From the NCBI RefSeq assembly GCF_004770155.1, contig NZ_RQFA01000061.1, forward strand, positions 62,001-126,000: DNA of 64,000 nucleotides, in the 5' to 3' direction. Below the pieces are notes generated by a model. The model was not told the origin of the DNA. It ran no database searches and saw only the letters and a list, made by a program, of their open reading frames with translations. This DNA is from Leptospira gomenensis (GTDB lineage: Bacteria; Spirochaetota; Leptospiria; Leptospirales; Leptospiraceae). Below, one piece after another: positions 10,136 to 19,555 of the stretch (within the stretch, counting starts at the first letter, position 1; the number at the start of each line of letters is the position of its first letter). Made by a program: the position numbers and the translations under genes.

Positions 10136-10206
10136 AGCAACATTCAAAATCTAGAATGTTGCTAAGGAACTCCCGAAACCAAACGTTTCGGGGAGTTCAA
10201 ATTTTT
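10136..10206 (+). promoter_or_regulatory. Two tandem hairpins, the second terminator-like, in the leader of the HELGH lipoprotein gene
   Basis: Hairpin 1 is a perfect 10-bp stem, AGCAACATTC (10136-10145) with GAATGTTGCT (10154-10163), loop 8 bases. Hairpin 2 pairs 10167-10179 with 10185-10198 (13 bp with one bulged base, GAACTCCC against GGGGAGTTC) and is followed by AAATTTTT. The ribosome binding site AGGA at 10211 and the ATG at 10223 come directly after. A promoter for the lipoprotein gene cannot fit after hairpin 2, so the hairpins either lie in its leader (attenuator or stability element) or end transcription coming from pyk. Confidence 0.55.
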
Positions 10207-10222
10207 ATCCAGGAAAACCATT

Positions 10223-12211
10223 ATGAAACGATTTTGTTTATACCTGACAATACTGTATTCTTTGTTAGGTTGTAATCCAAAGGATCAACGGGGGGATACG
10301 TTCGCGCTCGTTGCCGAAGGTGCGGATTCGATTTTGAGTTTGATCACCGATCAACCCAGAACCGATCTACGGATTCCCGATTGTGCGGTTTATGATCCGT
10401 CCAAGGGTTACGTTCATATCTTAGAAGCCCACGGAGGCTCGGGATGTATTCCCCTATCCCAACCTTCCGGGACCTCTCTTACCTTACTGTTATATCCGCC
10501 GGCAGGCGCGCGGTTCACGGGATACGTACAAATTTGGAAGGATCTCACCGCTCAAGAATTGTCTTATTTTCTCAGTAACCAAAAGGTTCCTCCACAAACG
10601 AAACACATGGATTCGGTCGATATTCTCGAAACATCGGATTTGATACCCGAAGACACACAATTTCAGATTGTATTGTCCACCCTCAACTGGGCGCCGGGAA
10701 CCTATTCGATTTTCGCCGAAGGAACACCCGCGGCCGATTTTCCGAACGTCGTCGATACCGTCACCATCACAGCCCCGGAAAATGCCACTGCTTTAGATAG
10801 GGTTCGCGATGAAATGATCGTAAACGGCCGGAGCGTTTATCTTTATAATTCCTATGGAACTCCGATTGTGGACATAGGCAGCCTTTATCGAGGAACCCCG
10901 TATATTTTAGCCGTGAACCTAAACCAATTGCAGACGTTGAACAATTCGGTAGAAGTAGATTTAAAAAAATTGAATATAACTCAAACAAGCTCCATTCTTT
11001 CTATAAAACTAATCCCTAATACGACGAAACAGAGAATCAGCACGACCTGTTCCACAACGAACGACTACCCCATTTCTCTGTCCAACTACCCGCAGGGAAT
11101 CCTGACGGTTTGGATCACCACTCCTAGTTCCATTAAATTTCAGCATTCAACGGATGAATCGTTGAACTTTAAAATTTTACACACTCTACCGGGGAATTGT
11201 ACCAGTTTCGTTCAAACCAAACAACTTTCTAGAAAACTGATCGATACTCTCGCCGCCAGAACCCCGATTCCGACCAACACGAGCGCCCCCGTGGATACCA
11301 TTAAGGTTCGTCTCGTACGATTTGGGGACACTCAGTTCATTACGACTACTTCCTTGAATTCTTGGGCCAATACGTTTAAGACCGCTTTCAATAGCGGAAC
11401 GAAGCAGTATTTTAAGTTGGATGTTCAGGGTGTACATCGGTTTTCCATGATACAACCGGAACTGAATCAGTCTCTAGTGACCGATTGGTACAACTCCCTG
11501 CCCAAAACACCGGGCAAAACTCCTCTCAACTTGAATAACGCAAACGAACGTTTGCTCGCCACGATGTTGTATTACGAAGAAAACCCAAGTATGATGAAGA
11601 ATCACTTAAAAGAATTGTATCCGGAACGCCAAAACGGAGAGGATGTGACGATCTATCTCGTAGACCTACTTGGACTCAATGGAGTGGAATCCCAAATACT
11701 CGGGAGCGCGAACCCGGTAAACGGAAGCACTTTGTCTTCCATAACGGATCTTTTTCTCGGTTACGCGAATACGAATCTAGACGCGTTTCGAACCGAAACG
11801 TCCGGAGGAAACTTCACCTATCACTTCGACGCTTCTCTAGTTTCGAATTGTAACGGCTGCTCTCTTCCGATCGCAAATTCGACGGAATACGTTCAGGCAT
11901 TGAGACAAAACACTTTGGACAACAGCCAATACAACATAGCCCTTCACGAATTGGGGCACGCCGCTTGGTATCATAAGGCTGGAAGAATCGAAGTCAGAGA
12001 TTTTTCTTTGGGCGGTCAGCCATTCAACCTGCGTTTTCAGGGAGCACAACTGCAAGGGGCCAGTTATATAGACGGTTCCCAGTCGTATTATAGAAAAAAT
12101 GAATATATGTCTTACGATCGTGATCGAAAATCATTGACCTTAACCTATGGAGACATACTGATCGAACGATTGCTTGAAAGATATAAGTTCCATCTCCAGG
12201 AACAACCCTAA
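10223..12211 (+). CDS. Large lipoprotein with HELGH zinc-protease-like motif
   Basis: A 662-residue protein with an N-terminal signal and lipobox LLGC (C17). The body is rich in Thr, Ser and Asn, suggesting beta structure. Near the C-terminus lies HELGH (H575-H579), the zinc-binding helix of many metalloproteases, preceded by hydrophobic residues (YNIALHELGHAAWYH). H584 is at +9 from the first His, not the +10 of metzincins, so it is not a classical HExxHxxGxxH enzyme; the third zinc ligand is not evident. It may be an outer-membrane or surface-anchored protease, but family and substrate are unknown. Ribosome binding site AGGA is 8 bases before the ATG. A strong intrinsic terminator follows. 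Confidence 0.82.
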   Translation: MKRFCLYLTILYSLLGCNPKDQRGDTFALVAEGADSILSLITDQPRTDLRIPDCAVYDPSKGYVHILEAHGGSGCIPLSQPSGTSLTLLLYPPAGARFTGYVQIWKDLTAQELSYFLSNQKVPPQTKHMDSVDILETSDLIPEDTQFQIVLSTLNWAPGTYSIFAEGTPAADFPNVVDTVTITAPENATALDRVRDEMIVNGRSVYLYNSYGTPIVDIGSLYRGTPYILAVNLNQLQTLNNSVEVDLKKLNITQTSSILSIKLIPNTTKQRISTTCSTTNDYPISLSNYPQGILTVWITTPSSIKFQHSTDESLNFKILHTLPGNCTSFVQTKQLSRKLIDTLAARTPIPTNTSAPVDTIKVRLVRFGDTQFITTTSLNSWANTFKTAFNSGTKQYFKLDVQGVHRFSMIQPELNQSLVTDWYNSLPKTPGKTPLNLNNANERLLATMLYYEENPSMMKNHLKELYPERQNGEDVTIYLVDLLGLNGVESQILGSANPVNGSTLSSITDLFLGYANTNLDAFRTETSGGNFTYHFDASLVSNCNGCSLPIANSTEYVQALRQNTLDNSQYNIALHELGHAAWYHKAGRIEVRDFSLGGQPFNLRFQGAQLQGASYIDGSQSYYRKNEYMSYDRDRKSLTLTYGDILIERLLERYKFHLQEQP

Positions 12212-12241
12212 GCGGAAAAATAAATCGTTCTTAAATTCTCG

Positions 12242-12285
12242 CGGAATATTCGAATCGGCCACCCTTCGAATATTCCGTTTTCCTT
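12242..12285 (+). terminator. Intrinsic terminator after the HELGH lipoprotein gene
   Basis: Perfect 13-bp stem, CGGAATATTCGAA (12242-12254) with its complement at 12265-12277, loop of 10 bases, then TTTTCCTT. It ends the plus-strand lipoprotein gene and faces the convergent minus-strand lipoprotein. Confidence 0.85.
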
Positions 12286-12434
12286 ATAGAATCTCTCAGC
12301 TCCGGAACCCATTCTCGATTCCGGATTCGGCCGATTTCAACCATACAAAAAGTAATCCGGATCCTCCGCCGAATTTAGCGGACATTTCTTTCTATCAAAT
12401 GTATATACGCAAAACTCGATGAAGATTTCGAAAC

Positions 12435-13259
12435 TCACCAAGTAGGATTTTTTTTCGGATCCGACTTGGCCAAGAAACCGATGAACTCGTTCGTAAAGTC
12501 CGCGAGATCCGGAATATAAAACCTTTCCTTCCTTTCGTTTTTGATATCCAGCACTTGGATCGAACCTTCTCCTGTGTTTTTGTTCCACCACGCGAGAGTG
12601 CCGTTATACACGCTTTCCCGCTTCCACGTCTTGATCAGATTCAGCTTGCTGTCGAAAACGTAGATCGTGGATTCCACCCTGTTGTCCATCCACCACGGAA
12701 TCGTAAAAAGAGTGGCCAAACTGATGTGAGCCGTACCCAGAAATTTCAGGATATAAAAATCTCCTCCCGAAAGAAACGGCGGCCCGGGAATTCCCAGCAC
12801 GTAGTAATCCACATCCCGTTTTTTGAGCGTATAAACCAAGTTAGACGGATCTCCTTTTTTGATCTCTCTGGTTTCGAATACCTGTTTCAGTTCGGGGATT
12901 CCGGTCCATTTCACGGAATCCAAATACAATTTCGTAAACGCTTCCACTCTTTCTTTCGGGATCGAAGTATCCACACCTCTCGCCGAAATCGATTCAACCG
13001 GAACTCCCACATCCTTAAGATTTTTTCTGTAATCGAGGTCGTAGTTTACGATCGCCTCGTAATGGAGGGTGTTCCCCGTTTGACCTTTAAAGATCGTGGC
13101 GAACGGACGAAATCCTACCAAGGCAACGCGTTTCGGATTAAATTTTGCGGGAAGTTTTTCCTTTTCCACGGGCGCCGCGTCCCGGACGTAATAGTTCACA
13201 CAACCGATTCCGAACCAAACGGAAATCGAACTCAGAATAAGAATTTTTTTCATCGACAT
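12435..13259 (-). CDS. Putative lipoprotein, unknown function
   Basis: A 274-residue protein with a signal sequence and lipobox-like FGIGC (C20). Two in-frame ATG codons, at 13259 and 13253 (MSMKK), are possible starts; neither has a clear ribosome binding site. The mature part contains VALVGFRPFAT, a Tyr-rich central region, YYVLGIPGPPF, a hydrophobic stretch near LATLFTIPWWMD, and FDSKLNLIKTW. I do not recognise a domain. It is the last gene on the minus strand after mscS. Confidence 0.75.
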   Translation of the reverse strand: MSMKKILILSSISVWFGIGCVNYYVRDAAPVEKEKLPAKFNPKRVALVGFRPFATIFKGQTGNTLHYEAIVNYDLDYRKNLKDVGVPVESISARGVDTSIPKERVEAFTKLYLDSVKWTGIPELKQVFETREIKKGDPSNLVYTLKKRDVDYYVLGIPGPPFLSGGDFYILKFLGTAHISLATLFTIPWWMDNRVESTIYVFDSKLNLIKTWKRESVYNGTLAWWNKNTGEGSIQVLDIKNERKERFYIPDLADFTNEFIGFLAKSDPKKNPTW

Positions 13260-13329
13260 ATCTATCCATATCCCGCCGCGAATCGGAGTCGGACGTTTAT
13301 AAACTGGAAAATCGAAGAACGGTAGAATT

Positions 13330-14214
13330 TTATAAAATTCTTATCCCAGGAAAGTGTTTGAATTCCTTGAGAATCTGATGAGAGATTTTGGTCTTCATAT
13401 CGCGACGTTCTCGTACGTGGGTGAGATAGCGGAGCGAAAAAAGAATTCCCCCTTCCTCCAGGGACAGATATACGATGGGAGAAGTTTTGCCAAGACGAAC
13501 GAGATAGTTTTTGGAAAGTTCCTGAAGCGTATAATCGATTTCATCCTGATCGATGATCGCGTTGTTTCGGATGATTCCGTTCAGAAGTTCCTCCGCCTTT
13601 TCGAAATCGGAGTCGTACGGAATTTTGATCCTCATCTCGTCCCAGACGTAATTCATCTTATCCTTAACGACGATGAGTTGTTTTAGGATGACGAAGTGAT
13701 TGGGAAAATGAACGAGACGGTTGGTGGATTGATCCGACTTCGGGTCCGAGGAAATCTCCATCAGAGTAAAACGATTCACACCTATATTGATGACGTCGCC
13801 CCGCACTCCGTCGATCTCTATCCTATCCCCGACTTCGAACCCGTTGCTCCCGTGGATAAAAAACCAACCCACGAAATTGAGCGTAATATCCTTGAGAGAA
13901 ATGACGATACCGGCGCCCGCGAGCCCCATCACCGTGGGAAGATAGGACAAACCCGAAAAAACCACCGGTAAAAGTATGATCAAACCCAGAATGATAAACG
14001 ACATCCTCGCCATTTTTCTTCTGTTGTAACGGGCGGTTACGTCTAACGTCGGTCGAAAAAAATCGAGGACCAAGATGATAACCTTGTAGGAAACCACCAA
14101 AAAAACGATGAAATAGACGATCAAAATCAATTCTTCCGAAAGTCCGCGATCCTTTGCGCGAAGCAGAACGAACGGATTGAGATTTTTTAGGAAATCGATT
14201 TCGAAACCCATCAA
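13330..14214 (-). CDS. Small-conductance mechanosensitive channel family protein (MscS)
   Basis: A 294-residue inner-membrane channel that releases solutes on hypo-osmotic shock. There are three N-terminal hydrophobic segments (about 25-45, 68-88, 92-115); the third is the Gly/Ala-rich pore helix GLAGAGIVISLKDI. The MscS beta domain follows (FEVGDRIEIDGVRGDV, NIGVNRFTLMEI) and an alpha/beta C-terminal domain. Length equals that of E. coli MscS. The ATG overlaps the aroB stop by four bases, so it belongs to the aroB operon, with no obvious functional link. Confidence 0.9.
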   Translation of the reverse strand: MMGFEIDFLKNLNPFVLLRAKDRGLSEELILIVYFIVFLVVSYKVIILVLDFFRPTLDVTARYNRRKMARMSFIILGLIILLPVVFSGLSYLPTVMGLAGAGIVISLKDITLNFVGWFFIHGSNGFEVGDRIEIDGVRGDVINIGVNRFTLMEISSDPKSDQSTNRLVHFPNHFVILKQLIVVKDKMNYVWDEMRIKIPYDSDFEKAEELLNGIIRNNAIIDQDEIDYTLQELSKNYLVRLGKTSPIVYLSLEEGGILFSLRYLTHVRERRDMKTKISHQILKEFKHFPGIRIL

Positions 14215-15302
14215 AGAGCCTTTTGTCTGCGGATATTCCGGACGATTTCCTCTGATTCCACGGGAACGTCGAAAACGGGAGATCCCGGTTTTTCCAAAAG
14301 AACGAAACGGATCGAACCTCCCACGTTCTTTTTATCGTGTAACATGTGTTTGGCGAGTTCCTTGGATTTCAGCCGTGTAGTAAACGGAAGCCCGTATCGT
14401 TTGAGACAATCCACCGTTTCCAAAGATATCTTAGGATCCAATCCGGCCTTTTCTTCGCTGATAAAAAGCGCCGTGATTAGGCCGACGGCCACCGCCTCCC
14501 CGTGGGAAAATTTTTTGTATTTCGTTACGGACTCGATCGCGTGAGCGGTGGTATGCCCCAGGTTGAGGATTTTTCTCAGACCGGTTTCCTTTTCGTCGCT
14601 GGAAACGACCGCGGCCTTAAACCGAACGGACTCGGCGATCAGATACGGAAGAATCGGAGCGTTCGCGTTTAAGTCGGAAAGAGAATGTTCCTTTACCTTT
14701 TCCCAATATTCCCCTCCGGAAAGAAGCGCGTGTTTTACGATCTCCGCCTGACCGCATCTCCATTCCCGATCGGGAAGAGTGGAAAGGGCGATCAAAGGAG
14801 CGAAGACGAACTCCGGTTGATAGAACGAGCCGATCATGTTTTTACCGAGGTCCGCGTTAACCGCAACCTTACCTCCCACGGAGGAATCGACACACGCGAG
14901 AAGTGTGGTCGGAATCTGAACGAATCGGATTCCGCGCAGATACGTGGAAGCGATAAAACCGGCGAAGTCCCCTACCACGCCGCCGCCGAACGCAAGGACC
15001 AAAGACTTACGATCCGCACCGAACTCGATGAGTTTATTATATACTTCACCGGTACGATCTATGTGTTTGGATTTTTCTCCGCCTTTGACGTAGATCACCC
15101 GCACTTCTTTTCGCAAAGAAGACAATTCCTTTTCGAGATATTTGGAATAAAGGGAATGAATCGAACGTTCGGTGATCAAAAAGACGGAAGTGACGCCGGG
15201 AAGTTTCGAAATCTCTTCGGATAAACCGGAAAAATCCGTGTGAAGTTGTACGGGAACCGATTTGTGTTCGGTGACTACGTTGATTGTTTCTAAATGACTC
15301 AT
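14211..15302 (-). CDS. aroB: 3-Dehydroquinate synthase
   Basis: Second step of the shikimate pathway, DAHP to 3-dehydroquinate, NAD and Zn dependent. The protein is 363 residues when started at ATG 15302 (MSHLETINVV); the frame stays open further upstream but that part overlaps the Nudix gene and is not family-like. The ATG overlaps the Nudix stop as ATGA. Motifs: GGEKSKHID and FGGGVVGD (NAD), and the zinc ligands in GQAEIVKHALL, LNLGHTTAHAIE and FSHGEAVAVG. aroA, tyrA and pheA lie elsewhere in the window, so the aromatic pathway is scattered. Confidence 0.96.
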   Translation of the reverse strand: MSHLETINVVTEHKSVPVQLHTDFSGLSEEISKLPGVTSVFLITERSIHSLYSKYLEKELSSLRKEVRVIYVKGGEKSKHIDRTGEVYNKLIEFGADRKSLVLAFGGGVVGDFAGFIASTYLRGIRFVQIPTTLLACVDSSVGGKVAVNADLGKNMIGSFYQPEFVFAPLIALSTLPDREWRCGQAEIVKHALLSGGEYWEKVKEHSLSDLNANAPILPYLIAESVRFKAAVVSSDEKETGLRKILNLGHTTAHAIESVTKYKKFSHGEAVAVGLITALFISEEKAGLDPKISLETVDCLKRYGLPFTTRLKSKELAKHMLHDKKNVGGSIRFVLLEKPGSPVFDVPVESEEIVRNIRRQKAL

Positions 15303-15763
15303 TTTTTTTCGGAGACCCAGACGCTTTTGATGAACGGAGCGGAATGAAACTTTCCCTCCGAAAGAAACGATTTTATATCCGGTCGTAAATCCATTTCCCG
15401 GACCGCGGCGGGAGAAAAATATCCGAAACCGGTGATCGCCTTTTCGTTTAAGTTCAATTCGGGAATTTCCTTTTTTACGTTCACCGAAAAGACCAGTTGA
15501 ATGAGATGCCTTTTCCCACCGGGTTCGATGGATTCGTTTAACAACAAAAAGGTGGCCGACTTCATATCTAGGGAAAGTTCTTCCGCCAATTCGCGGCGTA
15601 ACGCTTCCTCGGCGCTTTCCCCGAATTCGATTCCGCCTCCTGGCAAAAGCCAATAGTAGGAATCCTTTTTCTTTTGTTGAATGAGAAGAATCTCGTTTCT
15701 GGAATTGAAGATCAAGGCCGCGACCCTGACCCGCATTCCTTTCTTTTTAAAGAAAAAATCCAT
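15299..15763 (-). CDS. Nudix hydrolase
   Basis: A 154-residue Nudix protein. The Nudix box is clear, GGGIEFGESAEEALRREL followed by AEEL, with the GX5EX7REUXEE metal-binding pattern. Such enzymes hydrolyse nucleoside diphosphates linked to another group; the substrate is not determined. It lies between rnc and aroB and overlaps aroB by four bases. Confidence 0.9.
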   Translation of the reverse strand: MDFFFKKKGMRVRVAALIFNSRNEILLIQQKKKDSYYWLLPGGGIEFGESAEEALRRELAEELSLDMKSATFLLLNESIEPGGKRHLIQLVFSVNVKKEIPELNLNEKAITGFGYFSPAAVREMDLRPDIKSFLSEGKFHSAPFIKSVWVSEKK

Positions 15764-15818
15764 TCTTAATCGATCGTCGTCCTTTCGACGGAGCTTTTGA
15801 AGAGGAAAAAAAAATCCT

Positions 15819-16562
15819 TTAGGATTCCCGTTTGATCCGAAGAAACAATTCTTTGGCGGCGTTTTGTTCCGCCGCTTTTTTGCTGACTCCGGAGCCGACG
15901 GCTTCCCATTCGTCCCGGATTTTCACGGAAACACGAAAAATCTTCGCGTGATCCGGACCGGTTTCACCTTTCATCCGATACACGGGAAGCACCTTGAAGT
16001 GTTTCTGTGAATATTCCTGAAGCTGCGTTTTATAATCTCTGACAGATTCCACCTTTTCCGGATTTTCCGCAAATTCAATTAGATGTTTGAGGATGAATTT
16101 TTCGACGGTTTCAAAACCCAGATCGAGGTAGATGGCTCCGATTAAGGATTCGAAAAGATTGGCCGAAAGTTTACGGCGTCCCTTGCCCTGGGACTTCGAT
16201 TCTCCTTTTCCCAAAAGAAGAAACTCGGAAAGAGAAAGTTTTTCGCTGATCGAATTTAGGATCGGAGTAGAAACGATCCTGGATTTGATGCGGGATAATT
16301 CTCCTTCATTTGCATACGGATGTTTTTTGAAAAGATAACGCGCGGCCACCAGACCGAGAACCGAATCCCCTAAAAATTCGAGACGTTCGTTGTCTTCCTC
16401 GATTTCGGGCGTTTCGTTTTTGTAGGAACTATGAATGAAAGCGATATGATAGAATTCGAAATCCGAAAATTGGATTCCTATTTTTCGGGAGAGTTTTTTG
16501 AGAGTTTGAACCCGTTCCGGATTCCGAGCGATGAAAGAGGATTGTGTTTTTTTAAAAATCAA
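15819..16562 (-). CDS. rnc: Ribonuclease III
   Basis: A 247-residue double-strand-specific endoribonuclease for rRNA and mRNA processing. The catalytic signature [14 protein letters not shown] lies near residue 60, a second acidic cluster lies in [15 protein letters not shown], and a double-stranded RNA-binding domain ([11 protein letters not shown] to [12 protein letters not shown]) forms the C-terminus. It follows acpP with a gap of about 50 bases, a common arrangement (acpP-rnc). Confidence 0.97.
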   Translation of the reverse strand: MIFKKTQSSFIARNPERVQTLKKLSRKIGIQFSDFEFYHIAFIHSSYKNETPEIEEDNERLEFLGDSVLGLVAARYLFKKHPYANEGELSRIKSRIVSTPILNSISEKLSLSEFLLLGKGESKSQGKGRRKLSANLFESLIGAIYLDLGFETVEKFILKHLIEFAENPEKVESVRDYKTQLQEYSQKHFKVLPVYRMKGETGPDHAKIFRVSVKIRDEWEAVGSGVSKKAAEQNAAKELFLRIKRES

Positions 16563-16590
16563 AGGAAGAAAAAAGAATTCCGAGTTCCGC

Positions 16591-17272
<682 letters not shown>

Positions 17273-18037
17273 TTATCCTTGGGCGCCGGGGAGAAATCCT
17301 CCGCCGTTCACCTCGATTACCTGACCCGTGATAAAAGAGGAAATATCGGAAGCGAGAAACGCGATCGTATTCGCGATATCTTCCGGAAGTCCAGCTCGTT
17401 TCAGTGGAATTGCGGCAACCATGGCGGTTCTAATTTTTTCGGGAATCGCGTCCGTCATTTCGGTGGCGATAAATCCGGGAGCGATCGCATTACAACGAAC
17501 CTTACGCGAAGCCATTTCCAGAGCGACCGCTTTGGTAAAACCGATCACGCCTGCTTTGGACGCGGAGTAGTTGGTTTGTCCTATGTTTCCGTTTACACCC
17601 GCGATAGAGGAAAGATTGATTACCGATCCTCCGTTGGGGTTTTTCATCATAAACTTAGTAGCCGCTTGCGTGCAGTTGAACGTTCCCGTCAAGTTAACGG
17701 CAATCACCGCGTCCCACTGTTCTTTTTTCATTCTCATGAGAAGAGTGTCTTTCGTGATTCCTGCGTTGTTCACTAAAATATCGATGGTTCCGAATTCGTC
17801 CACACAGGCTTGAATCGCTTTTGCGGCGGATTCAGAATCCGCTACGTTGGTTCCTACGCCGATCGCTTTTACGCCGGTTTGTTTTGCGATTTCTTCCGCG
17901 GTAGCTTTGCTGGATTCCTCGTTGAGGTCGGCGATAACGATGTTCGCTCCCGCTTTTGCAAGAGTCAAAGCGGTCGATTTTCCGATTCCGCGCGCGGCTC
18001 CGGTTACGACTGCATTTTTACCTTTTAAATCGATCAT
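17273..18037 (-). CDS. fabG: 3-Oxoacyl-ACP reductase
   Basis: A 254-residue short-chain dehydrogenase that reduces 3-oxoacyl-ACP with NADPH in fatty acid elongation. Seen: the TGAARGIGKS cofactor motif (about 12-21), NNAG, the catalytic Ser in NLSSIAG, and YSASKAG with the Tyr-x3-Lys pair. The neighbouring acpP supports the fatty-acid assignment over other SDR functions. Confidence 0.93.
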   Translation of the reverse strand: MIDLKGKNAVVTGAARGIGKSTALTLAKAGANIVIADLNEESSKATAEEIAKQTGVKAIGVGTNVADSESAAKAIQACVDEFGTIDILVNNAGITKDTLLMRMKKEQWDAVIAVNLTGTFNCTQAATKFMMKNPNGGSVINLSSIAGVNGNIGQTNYSASKAGVIGFTKAVALEMASRKVRCNAIAPGFIATEMTDAIPEKIRTAMVAAIPLKRAGLPEDIANTIAFLASDISSFITGQVIEVNGGGFLPGAQG

Positions 18038-18228
18038 AATTCTTTCCTATTCGGGTTCTCTGCGGCTAAAGTATTTCGGTCGAACGGAGGGTCAAGGGAG
18101 TTTTACGGCGGGAATGGCGATCGAACAGAACGCCCGTTCTGTTTTAATTGTAAGGGAAGTGATTCCCTGCTTTTTTTAGGAATTTAGTAACCAGCAATGA
18201 GCGCGGGCAAACCGCGAACACGCGAAAC

Positions 18229-18244
18229 GTGGGAACTCTCACAC
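18229..18244 (+). repeat. Single copy of the GTGGGAACTC repeat core
   Basis: GTGGGAACTCTCACAC occurs once, between the fabG start and the end of the ATP-grasp-like gene. It has the same 16 bases as the core of the 60-kb array. Flanks show no tandem copies. Confidence 0.7.
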
Positions 18245-18277
18245 GCAAACAAGGAGTTCGACGAAAAGAGCCTCAAT

Positions 18278-19555
18278 CTACCGACCCAAACTATAAACCG
18301 GTGAAAAGCCGCCGCCGGGAGTTCTAAAATTCGTAGTTTGTCCCTGATACAAACGCGCGGCTAAAAGTAGGATCTCCTCCCTAAAAACGTACGCACGAAG
18401 ATCCATTTTATAAGGAACCCGTTGCGACTCCGCGTTGAGAAGAATTCTTTCCGAAGGAGGAACGAGTTCCTGAATCAGATAATTCCCGGAAAGAATTTCC
18501 TGAAACGTCCCTTTGGTGAGTTTCTCACCTTTATAAACGGCCTTGCTTCCATAACCGGAAATCGGTTTAAAAAAGAATCTTTTTCTTTCGGCCCAAAGTT
18601 TATCCGGCTCGACCTCGTTTGCGTAGCCGGTGAAAGGAACGATCTGAGATAACATCTTTCGATCCTCTTCTTGGATGCCGGCGGTTTTCAAAAAAGTTTC
18701 TTGATTCCAAAAAATCAAATTCGTTTTCTTCGCATACAGTTCGTAGTCCAGAGGATTGGGAGTTACGACGACCGTTTGTTTTTCCCAAGCGTCTCGGATC
18801 GGTTGATTTCCGGGCTCGCTAAGATAAAAATCCGTCATTCGATTGTAGATAAGATCGACCTTCTTTCCGTTCGAAAAAAGAGAACCGTCTTCCATCGTTT
18901 GAAACGAATCGGGAGATAAAATTTCGGAATCGATGCCGTGACTCAGAAACAAATCGCGGAATAGAAGAAATTCTGGATAAAGAAATTGTTCCTCGGGATG
19001 TTCATCCACGATGGCGATAAAGCGCGGAAAACCGTTTCGGTCGGCGTCCTTCCATTCTTGGAAAAAGGTACGCAAAAAAGAAGGTTCGATTGCGTCGATT
19101 TCATCTTTTGTAGGAAGCGCGTCCTTTACTTCTAAACAACATTCCCGCTGAGCTTCCACCAATTTTTTTTGAAGAAAAGCACCTCCCGCGTTCGTATTGA
19201 TTTCGATCAATTTCGGACCGAAGTCGGTAAGGTGAAAATCAAAACTCAAAAAAACGCCTCCTTCTGAAAATCGCTCCTTCAGCCGTTCCGGAAATTCACG
19301 GAGAAGTTCACGGCGAACGGATTCGTTTTTCAGAACTCTTTGAAACGTTGAAACGCTGTTTCGTATAACGTTTAAGTCCTTAGGATCCAAAAATGAGGCA
19401 CTCTGAGAAAAAAAACGTTCGGACAAAACGGCCGCGTCCAGACGTTCCGCACCTTTCGTATTTAGAATTTTGGAATGAAATACCTCTTCCAAAACCGTTT
19501 TTTCCAGGGTAACACACTGGCATTCCCGATTCATAAATTTTGAGATGGTGGTCAT
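18278..19555 (-). CDS. ATP-grasp-like ligase at the end of an ars operon
   Basis: A 425-residue protein resembling the ATP-grasp fold of glutathionylspermidine synthase-like enzymes: KLIEINTNAGGAF (about 125-137), a nucleotide-binding strand FFFKPISGYGSKAVY near 330, YLIQELVPPSE, and DLRAYVF near the end. Such enzymes join a carboxylate to an amine or thiol peptide using ATP. I chose ATG 19555 because GGAGG lies 7 bases upstream and because it overlaps the stop of the acr3 remnant as ATGA; the frame is open 10 codons further. This coupling shows it was part of the arsR-arsC-acr3 operon. The substrate is unknown; the confident part is the fold. Confidence 0.75.
   Translation of the reverse strand: MTTISKFMNRECQCVTLEKTVLEEVFHSKILNTKGAERLDAAVLSERFFSQSASFLDPKDLNVIRNSVSTFQRVLKNESVRRELLREFPERLKERFSEGGVFLSFDFHLTDFGPKLIEINTNAGGAFLQKKLVEAQRECCLEVKDALPTKDEIDAIEPSFLRTFFQEWKDADRNGFPRFIAIVDEHPEEQFLYPEFLLFRDLFLSHGIDSEILSPDSFQTMEDGSLFSNGKKVDLIYNRMTDFYLSEPGNQPIRDAWEKQTVVVTPNPLDYELYAKKTNLIFWNQETFLKTAGIQEEDRKMLSQIVPFTGYANEVEPDKLWAERKRFFFKPISGYGSKAVYKGEKLTKGTFQEILSGNYLIQELVPPSERILLNAESQRVPYKMDLRAYVFREEILLLAARLYQGQTTNFRTPGGGFSPVYSLGR

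Noticed and set aside
15303..15653. 117-codon N-terminal extension of aroB
   Set aside because: It overlaps the Nudix gene, is Arg-rich and unlike aroB; the ATGA overlap at 15299-15302 marks the true start.
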